From Antedon bifida (lineage: Eukaryota; Echinodermata; Crinoidea; Comatulida; Antedonidae), in assembly GCA_963402885.1 (NCBI GenBank), contig OY727094.1:18602501-18666500 (forward strand): 64,000 bases of DNA, read 5' to 3'. Shown here in pieces: positions 1 to 12,090 of the stretch (positions are counted from its first letter, which is position 1; each line of letters opens with the position of its first letter). The position numbers and the translations under genes are program-made. A model generated the notes under the pieces. That model saw nothing but the letters and a program-made list of their open reading frames with translations, was not told the DNA's origin and did not search any database.

Positions 1-329
1 AGGTTGAGGGTTTTATGCTGAACGAAGTTCCTTTTTTTCTGAGATGCCTTTTTCAAACTAGAGATCAGCAGCAAAAGTATAGTAAATAAGCCTACTAGCC
101 TAGCCTTTCCGCTTTTGTCAAAAAACGAACCCCTGTAAAAATCCTGGCTACTGTCTTGAGAATCAGTAACTAAAATTTAACTAATATTGTCTATGCAGCC
201 GTACAAGTGCAGATTGTCTATCTTTATGTAAAGATGATAATTATATCAACTTAAAACATGTTTATTATGCCATTTAATTTGTACATTGATTACAATAAAA
301 CTATTTTTTTGTTTATTATTTTTTGTTAG

Positions 330-515
330 AAATCTAAACATGAGAATGTACGCGTACCAGTCAGGCTTCTTGTGTCAACAGCTAATCGTTTACAAATGGA
401 ATGCAAAAACATGAATATGGAAGGTACAACTACAGAGACAATAACATCACAGGTTATAGCATGTGCTTATGATATTGCAAAGGCTGCAAAAAGCTTAGTT
501 ACAATGTATCAATAA
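330..515 (+). CDS. GIT: GIT1/GIT2-type ARF-GAP, last coding exon (C-terminal paxillin-binding domain)
   Basis: The exon follows a T-rich tract ending in TTGTTAG and stays open for 61 codons to a TAA stop. It reads KSKHENVRVPVRLL, then STANRLQMECKNMN, then SQVIACAYDIAKAAKSLVT. Both the order and the residues match the end of animal GIT proteins, where a conserved RLQ.EC segment is followed by QVI.CAYDIAKAAK.LV. In GIT proteins this helical, focal-adhesion-targeting-like domain binds paxillin; the full protein is a scaffold and GTPase-activating protein for ARF small GTPases and pairs with PIX at focal adhesions and centrosomes. Only this exon lies in the window; the ARF-GAP, ankyrin and SHD parts would be to the left. 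The ending after LVTMYQ is a little shorter than in vertebrates. Orthology is inferred by eye from the conserved core. GIT1 and GIT2 cannot be told apart here. Confidence 0.85.
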   Translation, partial: KSKHENVRVPVRLLVSTANRLQMECKNMNMEGTTTETITSQVIACAYDIAKAAKSLVTMYQ

Positions 516-3240
516 GAGAACAAGTGATAGTGAACAGGGAGTCTTCATTTTGGTGATGATAGATGAATGAGATAAAGTCTTGTTGCTAAATGTATTTTGA
601 TTTTGAGACACAGGGACTGCTGACCACTTAGACATACAGTAGGCTGCTACATGCATGCTCAACATTTAAAATCATGTGTACCGTGTTTGAATAAGACCTG
701 CGTTAGCCAAGCTAGGTCCTACCCTAGCTAGTTCCTAAAGGAAGAACAAAAAATGACCTAAATAAAACATATAAAGAGGGCTTGTGAGGATACTTAAAAG
801 ATTTCAAATTGTAATGCACTTTAAATCAACCAAAGAAAGGTCTGATACTTAATAAAAAAGTGTACTGGCCTTATGCACAGGTGAATATTTGTTTGAATTA
901 GCCTCTCCTTCTTCTACCCTCCCAAACTGAATCTTCCTGCTTATATTGTTGTTCGAACATTGGCTACAATGTATGAATGTCCCAATGCATGGCCAAGGCT
1001 ACTGGCCAATACTGTTACCATGGATATATAAGTTCTATATGTCCATACTTGTTATTAAACTCCCTTACTCCATTTATTTATGGAATATACTTTTGATGTC
1101 AAATCAGTTTGGAGCTTGAAAATATTTTTGGAAACATCTTTCAACCAGTTGTGTAGATTTATTACAAAACAAAATTATAAATTATTGTCATTTTCAGAAT
1201 TCAACTCAAAGTGTATGCACAATATAAGCCTGCTAACTACAATGATATTTATATGGCCCACCAGAGTTTTTGTAATATATAATATTTATATAATTTTTTT
1301 ATTTTCAATATTTAATATCAATTATATGTATGCTTTTAATGAGGTTAATTCATTTTTAGAAGGTAGGACATACCATAGACAAGATGTAAACAATGTATAT
1401 AGCTATAGTTTTAATAACATCTTACGTTTAGTCTGTTTATCCAAAATGTGAATAACTTAAATAATGTGAAATGTGTAAGCTAAATTATCACAAATACAAG
1501 TTTATTATAATTATTTGATACATGATATATAAACCAATACTTACTGATTTACTTTACAAATTTTACAAGTTTGGAATTATAAACTAGGTGTGTATAATTT
1601 ATTCAAATCATTTCTGTTATTCAAATTGTTATATCCAATATTAATCAAAGTGTATTGATTATAAATTTATGTAGAAAAGAAATATATTAAATAGGATTGT
1701 GTTAGACGTGAAACAAAAAAGGAATGAAACAATAAACAGTGAAATTTGGAAAACTGAAAGGAAACAAAACAAGAAACTTAAGTTGGTGGTTGTTTTCATT
1801 TGTTTTAATATCAAATACATTATTACATTAAATTCAATTTAATATTTATAATATAATTTAATTGTTAACTAAGTTAATGAAATTGAGAGTTACCCTTCAA
1901 TAATAAATTATGATTTATTTTAGTATAATCAAAGTGAAGATAACATTCTTTTGGACGGTACTACATTTACATTAGACATCTTAATTGCTTTGAATATTAT
2001 TAATTAATGAAGTAGTTGTCAATTGTTTAGCTTGATGAAAGAATAGTGGCCTACTATAATGATTTGTACAGTGTTTACCTGATCTCCACCATGTTAGAAT
2101 GTCTATACCATATTTGTTTTGTAACCAAGCAATAACATTATTATGCATATTTAGTGTTGAATAACTGGTAGGCCATTAGTCTTGATCTTCAAAGAGTAAC
2201 CATATTTAGCTACAATGTATGTCACAGAATTCTCCGACAGACAATATGTTTTGTCATTAGGAATACAATTAGTATATTCTGATGACGTTCAAGATAACTA
2301 ATTATGGCAGATCTAAACTTCACTCTTGCTTAATAGTTTCCCTAAGTTAGCCAAATCAATTCAAATTGGTTTCATATCTTTGTCTTTCTATATTTTTATT
2401 TTTCAACTGTCTTCCATTCCATTACGTTATTGTTACACAACTTTGAAAGTTGTGAAATGTGGTGCTTTTTGCCACCTTTCAAGAGTCAAACATAATTACT
2501 TCACAATTTTGCTTTCTGTAAAATAAAAAATTAAAAAGTAATTGTATAGATATTATAACCTGCAAATCAATGTATTACGCACTTAATGGCATTGGTTTAT
2601 AACATGTATAAATAGAAAAAGATGCTCTACTCACATGTTTCTGTTTGGAACACTGAATGCAGTGAAAAGCATCTTAATTGAATGAGATGCGGTACAAGGA
2701 TTCACCAAAAAAATGTGTGTGATGGTAGGGATAACATGTTTTTTTTTTGTCACCATGTGATTCCTATAAGAACACAGTAACAACAACAACAATAAATGCA
2801 TTCTTGACTATACTTTTATTTGTAAGGAGTTGTGTGCCGTTATAAATTAAAAAATAAAAACAGATTAATAATCTAATGTTTTTTTGGTTTTTTTTAAGTA
2901 CATTTATTATTATACTTTATAATTACATACAATTTGGATTCATGACTTTGTATAATCGGGTTTGATTTGATGGTTTTTAACAATTATGGTAGTAAAAAGG
3001 TCACGTGTATAGGTCACATGTTTAAACTAATAAGGACAGTATTATTATTGTTGAATCAAAAGAGGGTTAATGGATGGGAGTTGTGTATCTCCGTTATCCA
3101 TTAAATACTGTACGTGTATAATTTTCTTAATGTACATTTTGTATGTAGAGTAATTTAAGACCTTTGATACTGAATGTTATATTGCATGTCAACTAGGGAG
3201 TACTGTAGTAAGTACTGTATTTGTAAGAATAAATAAAAGA
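516..3240 (+). other. Probable GIT 3' UTR and AT-rich intergenic DNA
   Basis: After the GIT stop codon there is about 2.7 kb of AT-rich sequence with no recognisable coding exon. AATAAA signals occur at 761-766 and 3232-3237; either could end the GIT mRNA. An open frame at 1080-1451 is rich in Phe, Ile, Tyr and Asn, as expected from AT-rich noncoding DNA. Confidence 0.5.
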
Positions 3241-3434
3241 TGCATGTTCAGAAGTAAAACATCTTGTTTATTCAAGGGATACGTTTAATTTTTTTGTTTT
3301 AATAATATGGTAACATTTGTAATCCAATAAAATCCTCTAATAGATATGAAAAGTGGTAAAAAAGAATAACAAATGCTTGGTAAATACTGATAATGCTTGA
3401 TAACAGTCCGATGAACTACTACAAATAGTATAAT

Positions 3435-4045
3435 TGTGTTACTCAACACCAACCCCCCAACCCCCCCCCCCCCCCCCCATCACCCTTTACAGCGAACCCC
3501 GCTTTAACCGACCACGAATCCCCATCCCCGACATGCCCAAAACCTCACACCATCTCTTAAAATCCTCCAAATACGTGCCCCACAGTACAAAAGGTTATTC
3601 GAAAAACTCGTTCGTGAATAATTCATACCTTCTTCCATGTATGAGCGTCTAGCGATACGTGTCTGTAAATTTCTAAGAGTTGCAAATGAATTGCCGATTT
3701 TCACCCGAAAAATAAATTTAAAAAAATTAATGAATACACGAATTTTTGGTCCCTGGATGTAACATGATATTGACGTGTGTTTAGAGTGAGCTGGGGCACG
3801 AACGATTCGTACAAAGGACATCGCCAGACAACCGCGTACCTTGTTTAGATCACTAGTATAGCCAATTCCGCCGTACATCAAAAAATGGAATGCTGCGGTT
3901 ACCTACAGTATTTATGTGTGGCTATGAAGTATAGTGTATCATCATCATAGAGAATTATAGTGAATATTAATATATTACACTATAATATCTATGGTATCAT
4001 GTACTGTAGTTTACATTACATCCGATTATTTTTTTTCTAGGCACC
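3435..4045 (+). repeat. Dispersed repeat family A, copy 1
   Basis: About 600 bp that recurs in the same orientation at 31130-31745. It begins with a C-rich tract including a poly-C run near 3460-3478. It then shares CTCCAAATACGTGCCCCACA, CTAAGAGTTGCAAATGAATT and the segment around CCAGACAACCGCGTACC, and ends near TTTTTTTCTAGGC. A third, diverged copy is at about 14800-15110 and a fourth, reversed and split by insertions, flanks 37243-42207. No protein can be read in it, so it is probably a non-autonomous mobile element. Confidence 0.75.
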
Positions 4046-4338
4046 AGCCGATACGTAGCCTACTCAACTGTATCAATACCACCTATTTACATTGATATAT
4101 TTAATTTCCTCAACAAATTGCTGTAATTAAATATAGTCATATACACTCTCTTGCAGACTACTACTTTACTATTTTAGTCTAGCTAGGCCTCTATTACTAT
4201 CATATATAAATAAATACTGCTAGAATCCTATTCTTGCTTTGTAGGCCTTAATCATTTAGTTTTCTTGTCAATTGGATATAGGGACCCCTAACAATCGAGA
4301 AAACACAATGTTTATATTATTTTATCTATTTTATTCAG

Positions 4339-4503
4339 ATGGTACGCAATTATAAGCGTGAAAAAAGACGCAAAGAAGATTATTGCACGTCAGTTTCAGG
4401 AGAAATCTGGATCATTGTGCTCTGTCTGTGAGGAATGGGCTCATGAAGATTGTGCTGGTAGCAATAAATCAGACGCAGACTTCACATGTGAATTATGTTG
4501 CTA
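4339..4503 (+). pseudogene. Degenerate exon with cysteine-rich (PHD-like) tail, probable transposase remnant
   Basis: A T-rich stretch ending TTTATTCAG precedes a segment open in one frame to a TAG at 4501-4503. It reads DAKKIIARQFQEKSG, then CSVCEEWAHEDCAGS, then FTCELC. The C-x2-C-x2-W-x-H-x2-C pattern followed by C-x2-C resembles the cysteine-rich tail on some pogo/Tigger-like transposases. A second frame over the same bases starts MVRNYKREKRRK, which recalls the N-terminus of those transposases, so this may be an internally deleted copy joining the start to the end of the gene. A short exon of a host PHD-finger gene is the alternative. No partner exon was found. Confidence 0.35.
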
Positions 4504-4736
4504 GCTATATTTTATTTAAAGTGACATTGTAGATAAATGTATTGCGGACTCTTTTACTTACAACAGGACTATAAATAGACCTATCGATTACAACATACTT
4601 TAATATTATTATTATTATTGTTATTAAGACATTATTCATCATCTAAACTCACTAACTTATGTATAAACACACTTTCAATAAATAAATGAGTTTTAAGCAG
4701 ATATTCCATACATTGTCTTATTTTTAACGATGTGAC

Positions 4737-5240
4737 AAAGTGCCCCACGGCATTTGACAACTTGCCCCATGTACGGGGCAAATTGTCACATCTGACCCAT
4801 TGGGGAGAAAGTGCCCCACGGCATGTGACAACTTGCCCCATGTACGGGGGCAAATTGTCACATCTGACCCATTGGGGAGAAAGTACCCCACGGCATGTGA
4901 CAACTTGCCCCATGTACGGGGCAAATTGTCACATATGACCCATTGGGGAGAAAGTGCCCACGGCATGTGACAACTTGCCCCATGTACGGGGAAAATTGTC
5001 ACATCTGACCCATTGGGGAGAAAGTGCCCCACGGCATGTGACAACTTGCCCCATGTACGGGGAAAATTGTCACATCTGACCCATTGGGGAGAAAGTGCCC
5101 CACGGCATGTGACAACTTGCCCCATGTACGGGGAAAATTGTCACATCTGACCCATTGGGGAGAAAGTGCCCCACGGCATGTGACAACTTGCCCCATGTAC
5201 GGGGCAAATTGTCACATCTGACCCATTAGGGAGGAAGTGA
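4737..5240. repeat. 71-bp palindromic minisatellite, about 7 copies
   Basis: Successive units start at 4748, 4819, 4891 and then about every 71 bp. Each contains the arms GTGACAACTTGCCCC and GGGGCAAATTGTCAC around a 6-base ATGTAC loop, pairing at 14 of 15 positions, followed by CATCTGACCCATTGGGGAG. Some copies have GGGGAAAATT instead of GGGGCAAATT. The open frames of 65-133 codons on the minus strand are repeats of this unit in different frames and are not genes. Confidence 0.95.
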
Positions 5241-5389
5241 TCCCCTGGGTCACGGTCAAGAGTATTTTCACAATAAATGGTCCCCTTTATAGACCATACC
5301 CTAGGCTATATTTGAAGGTATAAACTAAGTTAATTTAGCCTAAAACTTAATATTCAGAGGAGATTAGAATGAATGTGTGACTTTTAGCC

Positions 5390-7880
5390 CCTATCTCCTC
5401 TCTCACAAATAAGAACATTCCAATTATACAACATCTTAACGTATGCTGTTTCAACGCACGGTCAGTCAAGATTAAACTCTATCTATCAATGATTTTATAT
5501 CAACTAATGATCTCGACATTTTATCTACTGAGACTGAGACTTGGCTAGGAACGTCTATTGATAAAGCCTCGATAGGATAATTAGTTCCACCAGGTTACGG
5601 TTTTAAGCATATACCGCGTCCCTGTCGACATTGCGGTGGGGTAGCCTTATTGACCAAAACATCAATAAAAACCAAAATTGTACGTTCCAGAAATGATAGA
5701 GGATTTACTCAATTTGAATACATGGACTGTGGTGTTAATATAGATGGTGTTGTATTGCGCGTTGCCACTGTTTATCGTCCGCCACCATCTACTGTAAACG
5801 GCCTAAAGATCAGTGATTTTTTTAAAGAATGGTCTACGTTTCGCTCCTCGTATGTAACAATTCTAAAAGACACTCTAATTCTAGGAGATCTTAATTTCAT
5901 TTAGATGTCGCGGAAGATCGTAACTCTCAGCGTTTGTTGATATTCTTGAGTCGCATGGTCTAACTTGTGAAGGACCCGACACACAACCATGCCTGTGATC
6001 GGGATCCAAAATGTTTGTTTAGGTTGTCAAGACATCTATTCGGTGAAACCGATGACCCGACTCTACCGAAACGCACATGCGCCAAAGAACTCTCCAAGGA
6101 CTTTAATTCCTTCTTCCAATTCTTAAAATTGCAGATATTCGTCACGATATATCGACGAATGTTGACAAAGTTAATGCTCAAGGGGGGGGGGGGGGGGGGG
6201 AGAGGGGGAGAGATCCTGGAGAGGCCACGTTTGATGCAACACCCTTAGTGGAATATATGACGGTTTCTCTAGACGAAGTGCGAACAATCATCCTAAAATC
6301 AAAGAGTAAGTCATGTGAATTAGATCCACTACCGACATGGCTCCTATCGTCAATGCATCACTACAGATGGGGGACGTTCCACGTGATTTTAAACATGCGC
6401 TTCTTAGACCTCTCATAAAGAAACGTAACCTAGATCCGGAGACTCTCAATAACTATAGACCTGTATCTAACTTACAATTCATGTCGAAAATCGTTGAAAA
6501 AGTTGTTGACGCAAGCCTAGAACATATTGTAATTAATGGCGTTCATGAGTGCAATCAGTCGGCATACAGGAAATTGCCCTTCTGAAGGTCTGGTCCAGAG
6601 TGACATTATCGCGTCTCTAGACAAGGGTTACGCTTCTGCGCTTATACTAGGCCTACTCGATCTTTCGGCCGCCTTTGATACGATCGACCATCAGACACTA
6701 CTTCAACGGCTTTATCATCATTTCGTAGTACGTGGAAATGCCCTAGCATGGATTGCATCTTATCTGAAGGATCGTTATCAGTCAGTGTCCATTAATAAAA
6801 TGCGCGCTCGAATCCACTTCTCCTTAAATATGGAGTACCGCAAGGATCGGTCCTTGGACCGAAGTTTTATTCGATGTACACGAAGCCCATTGGAGACATT
6901 GTTCGGCGACATGGGCTCGGCTACCAGTTGTATGCGGATGATACGCAAATGTACGTTTCTTTTCGCCCAAATGACAAGTCAGAAATACAATCTGCTCTAA
7001 TTTCGATGGAAAAATGTGTTTCAGATGTCAAGGTATGGATGAACCAAAACATACTGAAATTAAATGAGGGAAAAACGTCGACTGTGAGAGACCTCGGAGT
7101 AATATTCGATAAACATCTTACTATGGATTCACATGCACAATCCATCTCGAGGCAGTGTTATATGCACTTACGCAACATCTCTCATATTCGACGTCATCTA
7201 ACATATATGATGCCACGAAATCATTAATACAGTCGCTGGTGATCTCTCGTATTGACTATAACGCCTTACTTTATGGTCTACCGACTACAACTATCAATAA
7301 ATTACAAAAAGTCCAGAATACGGCAGCGCGAATTATTACGAAAACCTGAAAATATGAGCACATTACACCTATTTTGAAGGAGCTCCATTGGCTAACGGTG
7401 CAGGCGCGCATAAAGTATAAGTTACTTGTACACACCTTCAAGGCATTGCATGATCAGGAGCAGACTTACATCAATGATATGCTGAAGGTTTATCAACCAA
7501 ATAGGCTATTACAATCACAGGAATCTTTTACTTTATGTGTTCCTAGAGTTAAAACCAAATCGTATGGGGAAAGGTGTTTCATGAAGGCCGCGCCGACTCT
7601 ATGGAATGCTCTTCCATACCAGTGCTTCCTCCTTGAACATTTTTAAAGGGGCACTTAAAACACACTTATTATTATTATCATCGGATCTATTTTAATTTGT
7701 TTGGTCAATATTGTGCAATAATATTTATAATCAAATTAAATTAATATAAAACAAATTAAATAATAATTAATATGTACTGTTATAATTATTGCTTATGATG
7801 TTTGTCTTTATGATGTGAAGCGCCTTTGAGCATGAGTATTCATGAAAAGGGCGCTCTAGAAATCTGGTAAATAAATAGAT
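5390..7880 (+). mobile_element. CR1/L2-like non-LTR retrotransposon, defective
   Basis: This element reads in several shifted frames. The endonuclease region (about 5430-5905) includes DILSTETETWLG, HIPRPCRHCGGVALL, VATVYRPPPS and LILGDLNF. A linker follows with TCAKELSKDFNSFF. The reverse transcriptase (about 6330-7200) has LLRPLIKKRNLDP, NNYRPVSNLQFMSKIVEK, LLDLSAAFDTIDHQTLL and YQLYADDTQMYVSF. The C-terminal part gives KLQKVQNTAARIITKT, then HWLTVQARIKYKLL, then PTLWNALP. The 3' end at about 7810-7880 holds GCGCCTTTGAGCATGAG and AAATAAATAG, typical of this group. Several frameshifts, stops and a G-run at about 6182-6200 show it cannot encode a working protein. The motif order places it in the CR1/L2 clade of LINEs, which move by target-primed reverse transcription. 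Confidence 0.85.
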
Positions 7881-7904
7881 AGTAAATAAACAATAGATCA
7901 AGGT

Positions 7905-7975
7905 AGACTTATTGCTCTTGCGTTATTCCTGATCGTTCTGCTGCTTTCGATACTGTTGATCACTTGTGATCAATC
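7905..7975 (+). mobile_element. Fragment of a second CR1-like reverse transcriptase
   Basis: A short stretch just after the LINE reads DRSAAFDTVDHL, the same catalytic-region motif (LSAAFDT.DH) seen at about 6660 in the neighbouring element, but with different bases. It is the stump of another copy with no further readable frame. Confidence 0.55.
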
Positions 7976-8221
7976 GTCCCAAACACACACCTTTCTTTGA
8001 AGCAGTCTCTTCAATGACCAGCTAGTGTTGAATTAATGCCGTCGATCTGGTGTACTGAGCAATTTCGTAATTTTGTGTGATTTTGTTCGTTAAAAGCAAA
8101 ATTCCAGCTGATATAGTGTCTTTAGGATGTAAAGTATTATACACAATATTTTGCTATTTTCTAAATAAGCTTAAAGGGTGATAAATCCAAGATATCTATA
8201 ATATAATAGCACTAAGTCAAA

Positions 8222-8758
8222 ATGTATTCCTTTATCTCCTCTTAAACCACAAGTCCGATATTAGCGCCGTTCGAGCTTGGGCACCTTTTAATTCCTTTTA
8301 TCCATTAGTCTATATTATTAGAATGGCAAATTTGTACGAAAAATGTGTTTTTAGACCAATTTTCCGGAATTGCCGAATCCTGCGATCGATAATCCTCGGC
8401 CATTTTCCTACGTCACAATTTTGTCACGCGGGCATTAGCAATATCGAGACAGCATGCAGCACTTGTGTGATCAGCGCAGTACAGCCGTACACCATTTCAG
8501 AATTTCAACGGCGGTAAGTACAATACGGCATCATGCTTGCTCATGTCTCTACCTCATGATTGTGAAGTACATTATTATGCTAACATTATTTGTTTGTTAT
8601 TTTGGGGGGATTTTTTGTTCGTTTTATGTACTTTATTTTCAAGGGGTGTAGGCCGGCCTACAAGGAGGTACAAACAAGGAGGATGAAGTTGCAATCATAT
8701 TTAATTCTTTCTAATTAGGCCTACACCACCAGAAAACATACATTATCGTTCATCTTAA
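8222..8758 (+). repeat. Dispersed repeat family B, copy 1 (inverted partner at 45192-45862)
   Basis: The outer parts of this segment match the reverse complement of 45192-45862. Shared pieces include the region around CAAGTCCGATATTAGCGCCG, TTTTATCCATTAGTCTATAT, the CAAGGAGGTACAAAC/GATGAAGTTGCAATCATAT stretch and CTACACCACCAGAAAAC. The middles differ in length. No coding potential; probably a non-autonomous transposable element. Confidence 0.7.
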
Positions 8759-9829
8759 AGACAAACCATCAAACATTCTTACCACCATAAATCAAGACAT
8801 GAACTGAACAACAGGAGACTACAAGAAAATTCAACCAGATTCAACTAAGTCACTATTCTCCAGTCGGATATTAGGCCTATATCAACATACTTTGGATGGT
8901 TTTACAAAACATCTACGACTATGAAATGCAGTATTATGTCCTATACCAAACATGAGGTCGGAAAATGACTGACAATAATATTCATCACTGAAATAATAAA
9001 CGTCTATATATTACACAAACAAAACAAGAACAAAGATACAGATGTATATTAAAAATTAATATATTAACGAGATTCTGTTTTCTTGTGACTGCTTGTTTTT
9101 CAAACATTCATTTTACAGTGTACATTAATATTATTTGCGATGGCTTTGCAAATTTCTAATAAAGATTGCTTGATTTTATAATCAAAACAAAATAGACACT
9201 GAAATATAAAGAATACAGTATAACTTTATCTTCCTTCTAATATAAATGCTGTATGTACATTAGTCTCTACAGTATACACCCATTTACAGCTTTGTGTATA
9301 CTGCATTGTACTATTATTACTGTACTATCTATCTTTTTGATTGCCGAACCTTACAGTCATTAGACGACGGTGCCCGCTAGTATCCTATAAACGTAACATC
9401 ATTATTAGACAAAGTATAAACTGCCAATTTGAATAATATTTTATAGTTAAATTTAAATACCATATGGCTTTTACATTATATAAGCGTTATTATAAACTTA
9501 TATGCAACAGTATTCAGCAATTCTAAATTTCAAAATGGCCAACATTGTTTGTAAAAGTTTTAATTTCTTATTAAAACGTGTGTAAGTTACATAACATTAG
9601 ATTGCAAATAATAGGCCTATGACAACAATGTGATTAACACAAGATGGTGTGACCATTTAAAAAAACTAATTATTGTATTATATAAAATTGCACTATAAAA
9701 ATATAAAAAAACAAACAAATTATATATATATATAATATATAAATATGAATGCAGGATTAAGATTATAATATACAGCATTTAAAATTACCAACTAGGCCTA
9801 TTACTTAATCAAATCACTTTAGATTAAGT
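8759..9829. other. AT-rich noncoding stretch
   Basis: No exon, RNA gene or clear repeat was recognised here. It contains a short TA-dinucleotide run near 9721-9737 and scattered AGGCCT motifs. Confidence 0.5.
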
Positions 9830-10320
9830 TGCTACAATCATGAATTTGATTAAAGTGATTACTAAGCTTTCTCTTGAAATAGGTCCAAGAGTTAGAGACG
9901 AATGTATCTTTGACATCCAAAGGCAAGGAATTCCAGATCCTCACATATCTAGCAGGAATGCTAAATTTACCCGAATCCGTACTTGTTCTTTAAGAAATAA
10001 AGAACATTTTTTCAACATGGCGAGAGCTCTGTTGGATATTGTCAAGTATAATTGAACTATTGGAACACATGTAAAATAATAAACGACAAACATATAAAAT
10101 AGTAAAATAATCCCGCTTAGCAGCAGTAGTACACATTTTAAGGACGATGAGCCTGTTCTCATACGAGTCTTCTTGCCTTTTCTGATTTAAAATGAAACGG
10201 GTGGCACGACGTTGGATTAATTCAATTTGTTTTATATTTTCTTTACGGTATGTGCCAGATGTTACAGCAATATTAAATATGTGGCAAAATAAGAGATGAA
10301 TACAATTTTTAATGAACTTT
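9830..10320 (-). mobile_element. 3' fragment of a non-LTR retrotransposon (reverse transcriptase C-terminus)
   Basis: Read on the minus strand from about 10310 downwards, the sequence gives IKQIELIQRRATRFIL, then SYENRLIVLKMC, then PARYVRIWNSLPLDVKD and YFKRKLSNHFNQIHD. This is the usual C-terminal layout of CR1/jockey-type polyproteins (VQRRATR, then SYE.RL, then VR.WNSLP, then FK..L..HF). Stops interrupt it, so it is a dead 5'-truncated copy. Confidence 0.7.
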
Positions 10321-11989
10321 AGATGAACAATTATTAGCTACAGAACGAATAAACCCAAGCATTTTATATGATTCAGAGGTCACTTTCTTGACGTGTTTGC
10401 CTTTCTACAAGATGTTCTTTTACCAAACACCATGCTCTATTATGTTCTAGTCACTTTTTCATTCATTATTTCTTTCAAGATTATAAAGGTCAATTACCAT
10501 CAGCATTGAATGGATCTCCATGTTGAACAAACACCTGTGTAAGAAATGCAGCATTCTTTATTACGCCAGGATCTTTCCAACGCGGAGGGGAGCTATGCGA
10601 GTGAAGCGAGCATCACTAGGCTGGAGGAGGCCAGGGGGACGCCAAGCAGTCGGAAAGCCGGGTTGGTAACGCATCACTGATTTCATTCATTGTGAGGGCG
10701 CGCTTCGTGGAAAATGTTGGAATTTTTGCTATTTTAGTACACTTAGAAAATGGTATAATTTTGATATTAAATGAAATCAATAAACGTATTTCAATAGTTG
10801 AACTACAAGCGTAAATAATGATAAAAACTGTGATCTAAATTCCACAGATTTTTTGTTTCAAGAAATATCATTATTTTATGTATAAACTTTTTTACTTTAA
10901 TTTTTTTTTAAATGATGGTAAAAAATCATTAAATTTCATATTTTCTAGATAAGGTTTCAAAGCGAATTTAAAATCCTTTCAAGATAAACTATTAAGCTAT
11001 CTATTAAAATAAAAATCTAATTTTAAGCTTTCTTGGGATGCAACTCCCACTAATCAAACCAAACCTACTACATTTCTGTTCTGTTTCGATCGAAAAATCG
11101 CCATTTTGAAACTTTGTTTACGTTTTACGAAGCTGGTACGAATCGTCCCGGACCGAATCGTGTCTGTGTTCAATACGGTTTTCATGCAGGCGTATTACGT
11201 CATAGGCCTAAGATTTCAATTTGCTCCCCGATTATTGTTCTATTTGGTTTCTGAGCTAGGAAAGGCTACCTACTATAATTACTTACTTGATTTCTAGCCT
11301 AGCTAGGCCTAAAAATAGTATTTTCTAGGCCTAGCTAGGCTGAGTAATTCTGATATAATACTAATATTAGATAGGTAGGCCTACCCTAGTGAGTGTTAAT
11401 AATAGTAGCTGGGTATTCTATAGTCTAGGCTGGTGGTAGGTCTATCCCAGCTCTGCTCATATACCAAGCAAGAAGAAGCCTGAAGGAGAAACTAGGCCCA
11501 GAACAAATAAAAAACTGTTAAAAAAACAATAAATGGAAAAATTAAAAAAAATAACCCATTTTCAATTTATATATGGGGAATGTTTTATAAAATCGGGCAT
11601 GTTTGTTTCAGAGACTCAAACGTGTATTTTTATATGGTCATGTTTTTAAAAAAGATAATTATGGGCCCAGCTGAAACCAAGATATAAAAATATAAGTCCA
11701 TCATTTACTTGAGTATTGTTACAGTGATTGGTTGGTACTCAGTATTTCAGTATCTGGCAGTAAATGTCACACTTGTATATAAATATTACTTTATTAGATA
11801 CAACTTGCATTTCACACAAGCAACCAATTTTTTTTTTACGTATACAGAATGTGAAAAAGCAGTTTTTAATACAAATATCTTTCAAACAATACTGATATAA
11901 ATAGTAAATACTACTACTGTATATATTATTTAAATAGCACCTTGTTCATCAAACATAACAAACTAGCTAGGCCTATATCATATTAACTT
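10321..11989. other. Noncoding stretch with a short GC-richer patch
   Basis: No gene was recognised. A GC-richer patch at 10560-10700 (AACGCGGAGGGGAGC and neighbours) stands out from the AT-rich surroundings. AGGCCTAG palindromes cluster at 11290-11390. The segment GGGATGCAACTCCCACTAAT at 11034-11053 has a near copy at 12981-13000, so parts of this region are repeats. Confidence 0.45.
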
Positions 11990-12090
11990 ACGTGAGTCTT
12001 ACGGTTGTACTGATTTTATGATTGTTTTATATGTTTATATTGTATGTATCTGTGTGACTCTGGTTAATAAAGTAAATCAATCAATCAATT
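11990..12090 (+). mobile_element. 3' end of a LINE-like element with TCAA tail
   Basis: The sequence GACTCTGGTTAATAAAGTAA ends in several TCAA/ATCA units. A short AT-rich 3' UTR ending in a simple-repeat tail is typical of the 3' end of CR1-like retrotransposons. No coding remnant remains upstream. Confidence 0.45.

Noticed and set aside
1080..1451. 123-codon open frame after GIT
   Set aside because: Composition (Phe, Ile, Asn, Tyr) fits AT-rich noncoding DNA; no motif and no splice partners.
3504..3881. 125-codon minus-strand open frame
   Set aside because: Lies entirely in dispersed repeat family A and is not kept open in the copy at 31130-31745.
4632..5196. Minus-strand open frames of 65-133 codons with repeated MGQVV peptides
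   Set aside because: Produced by the 71-bp palindromic minisatellite.
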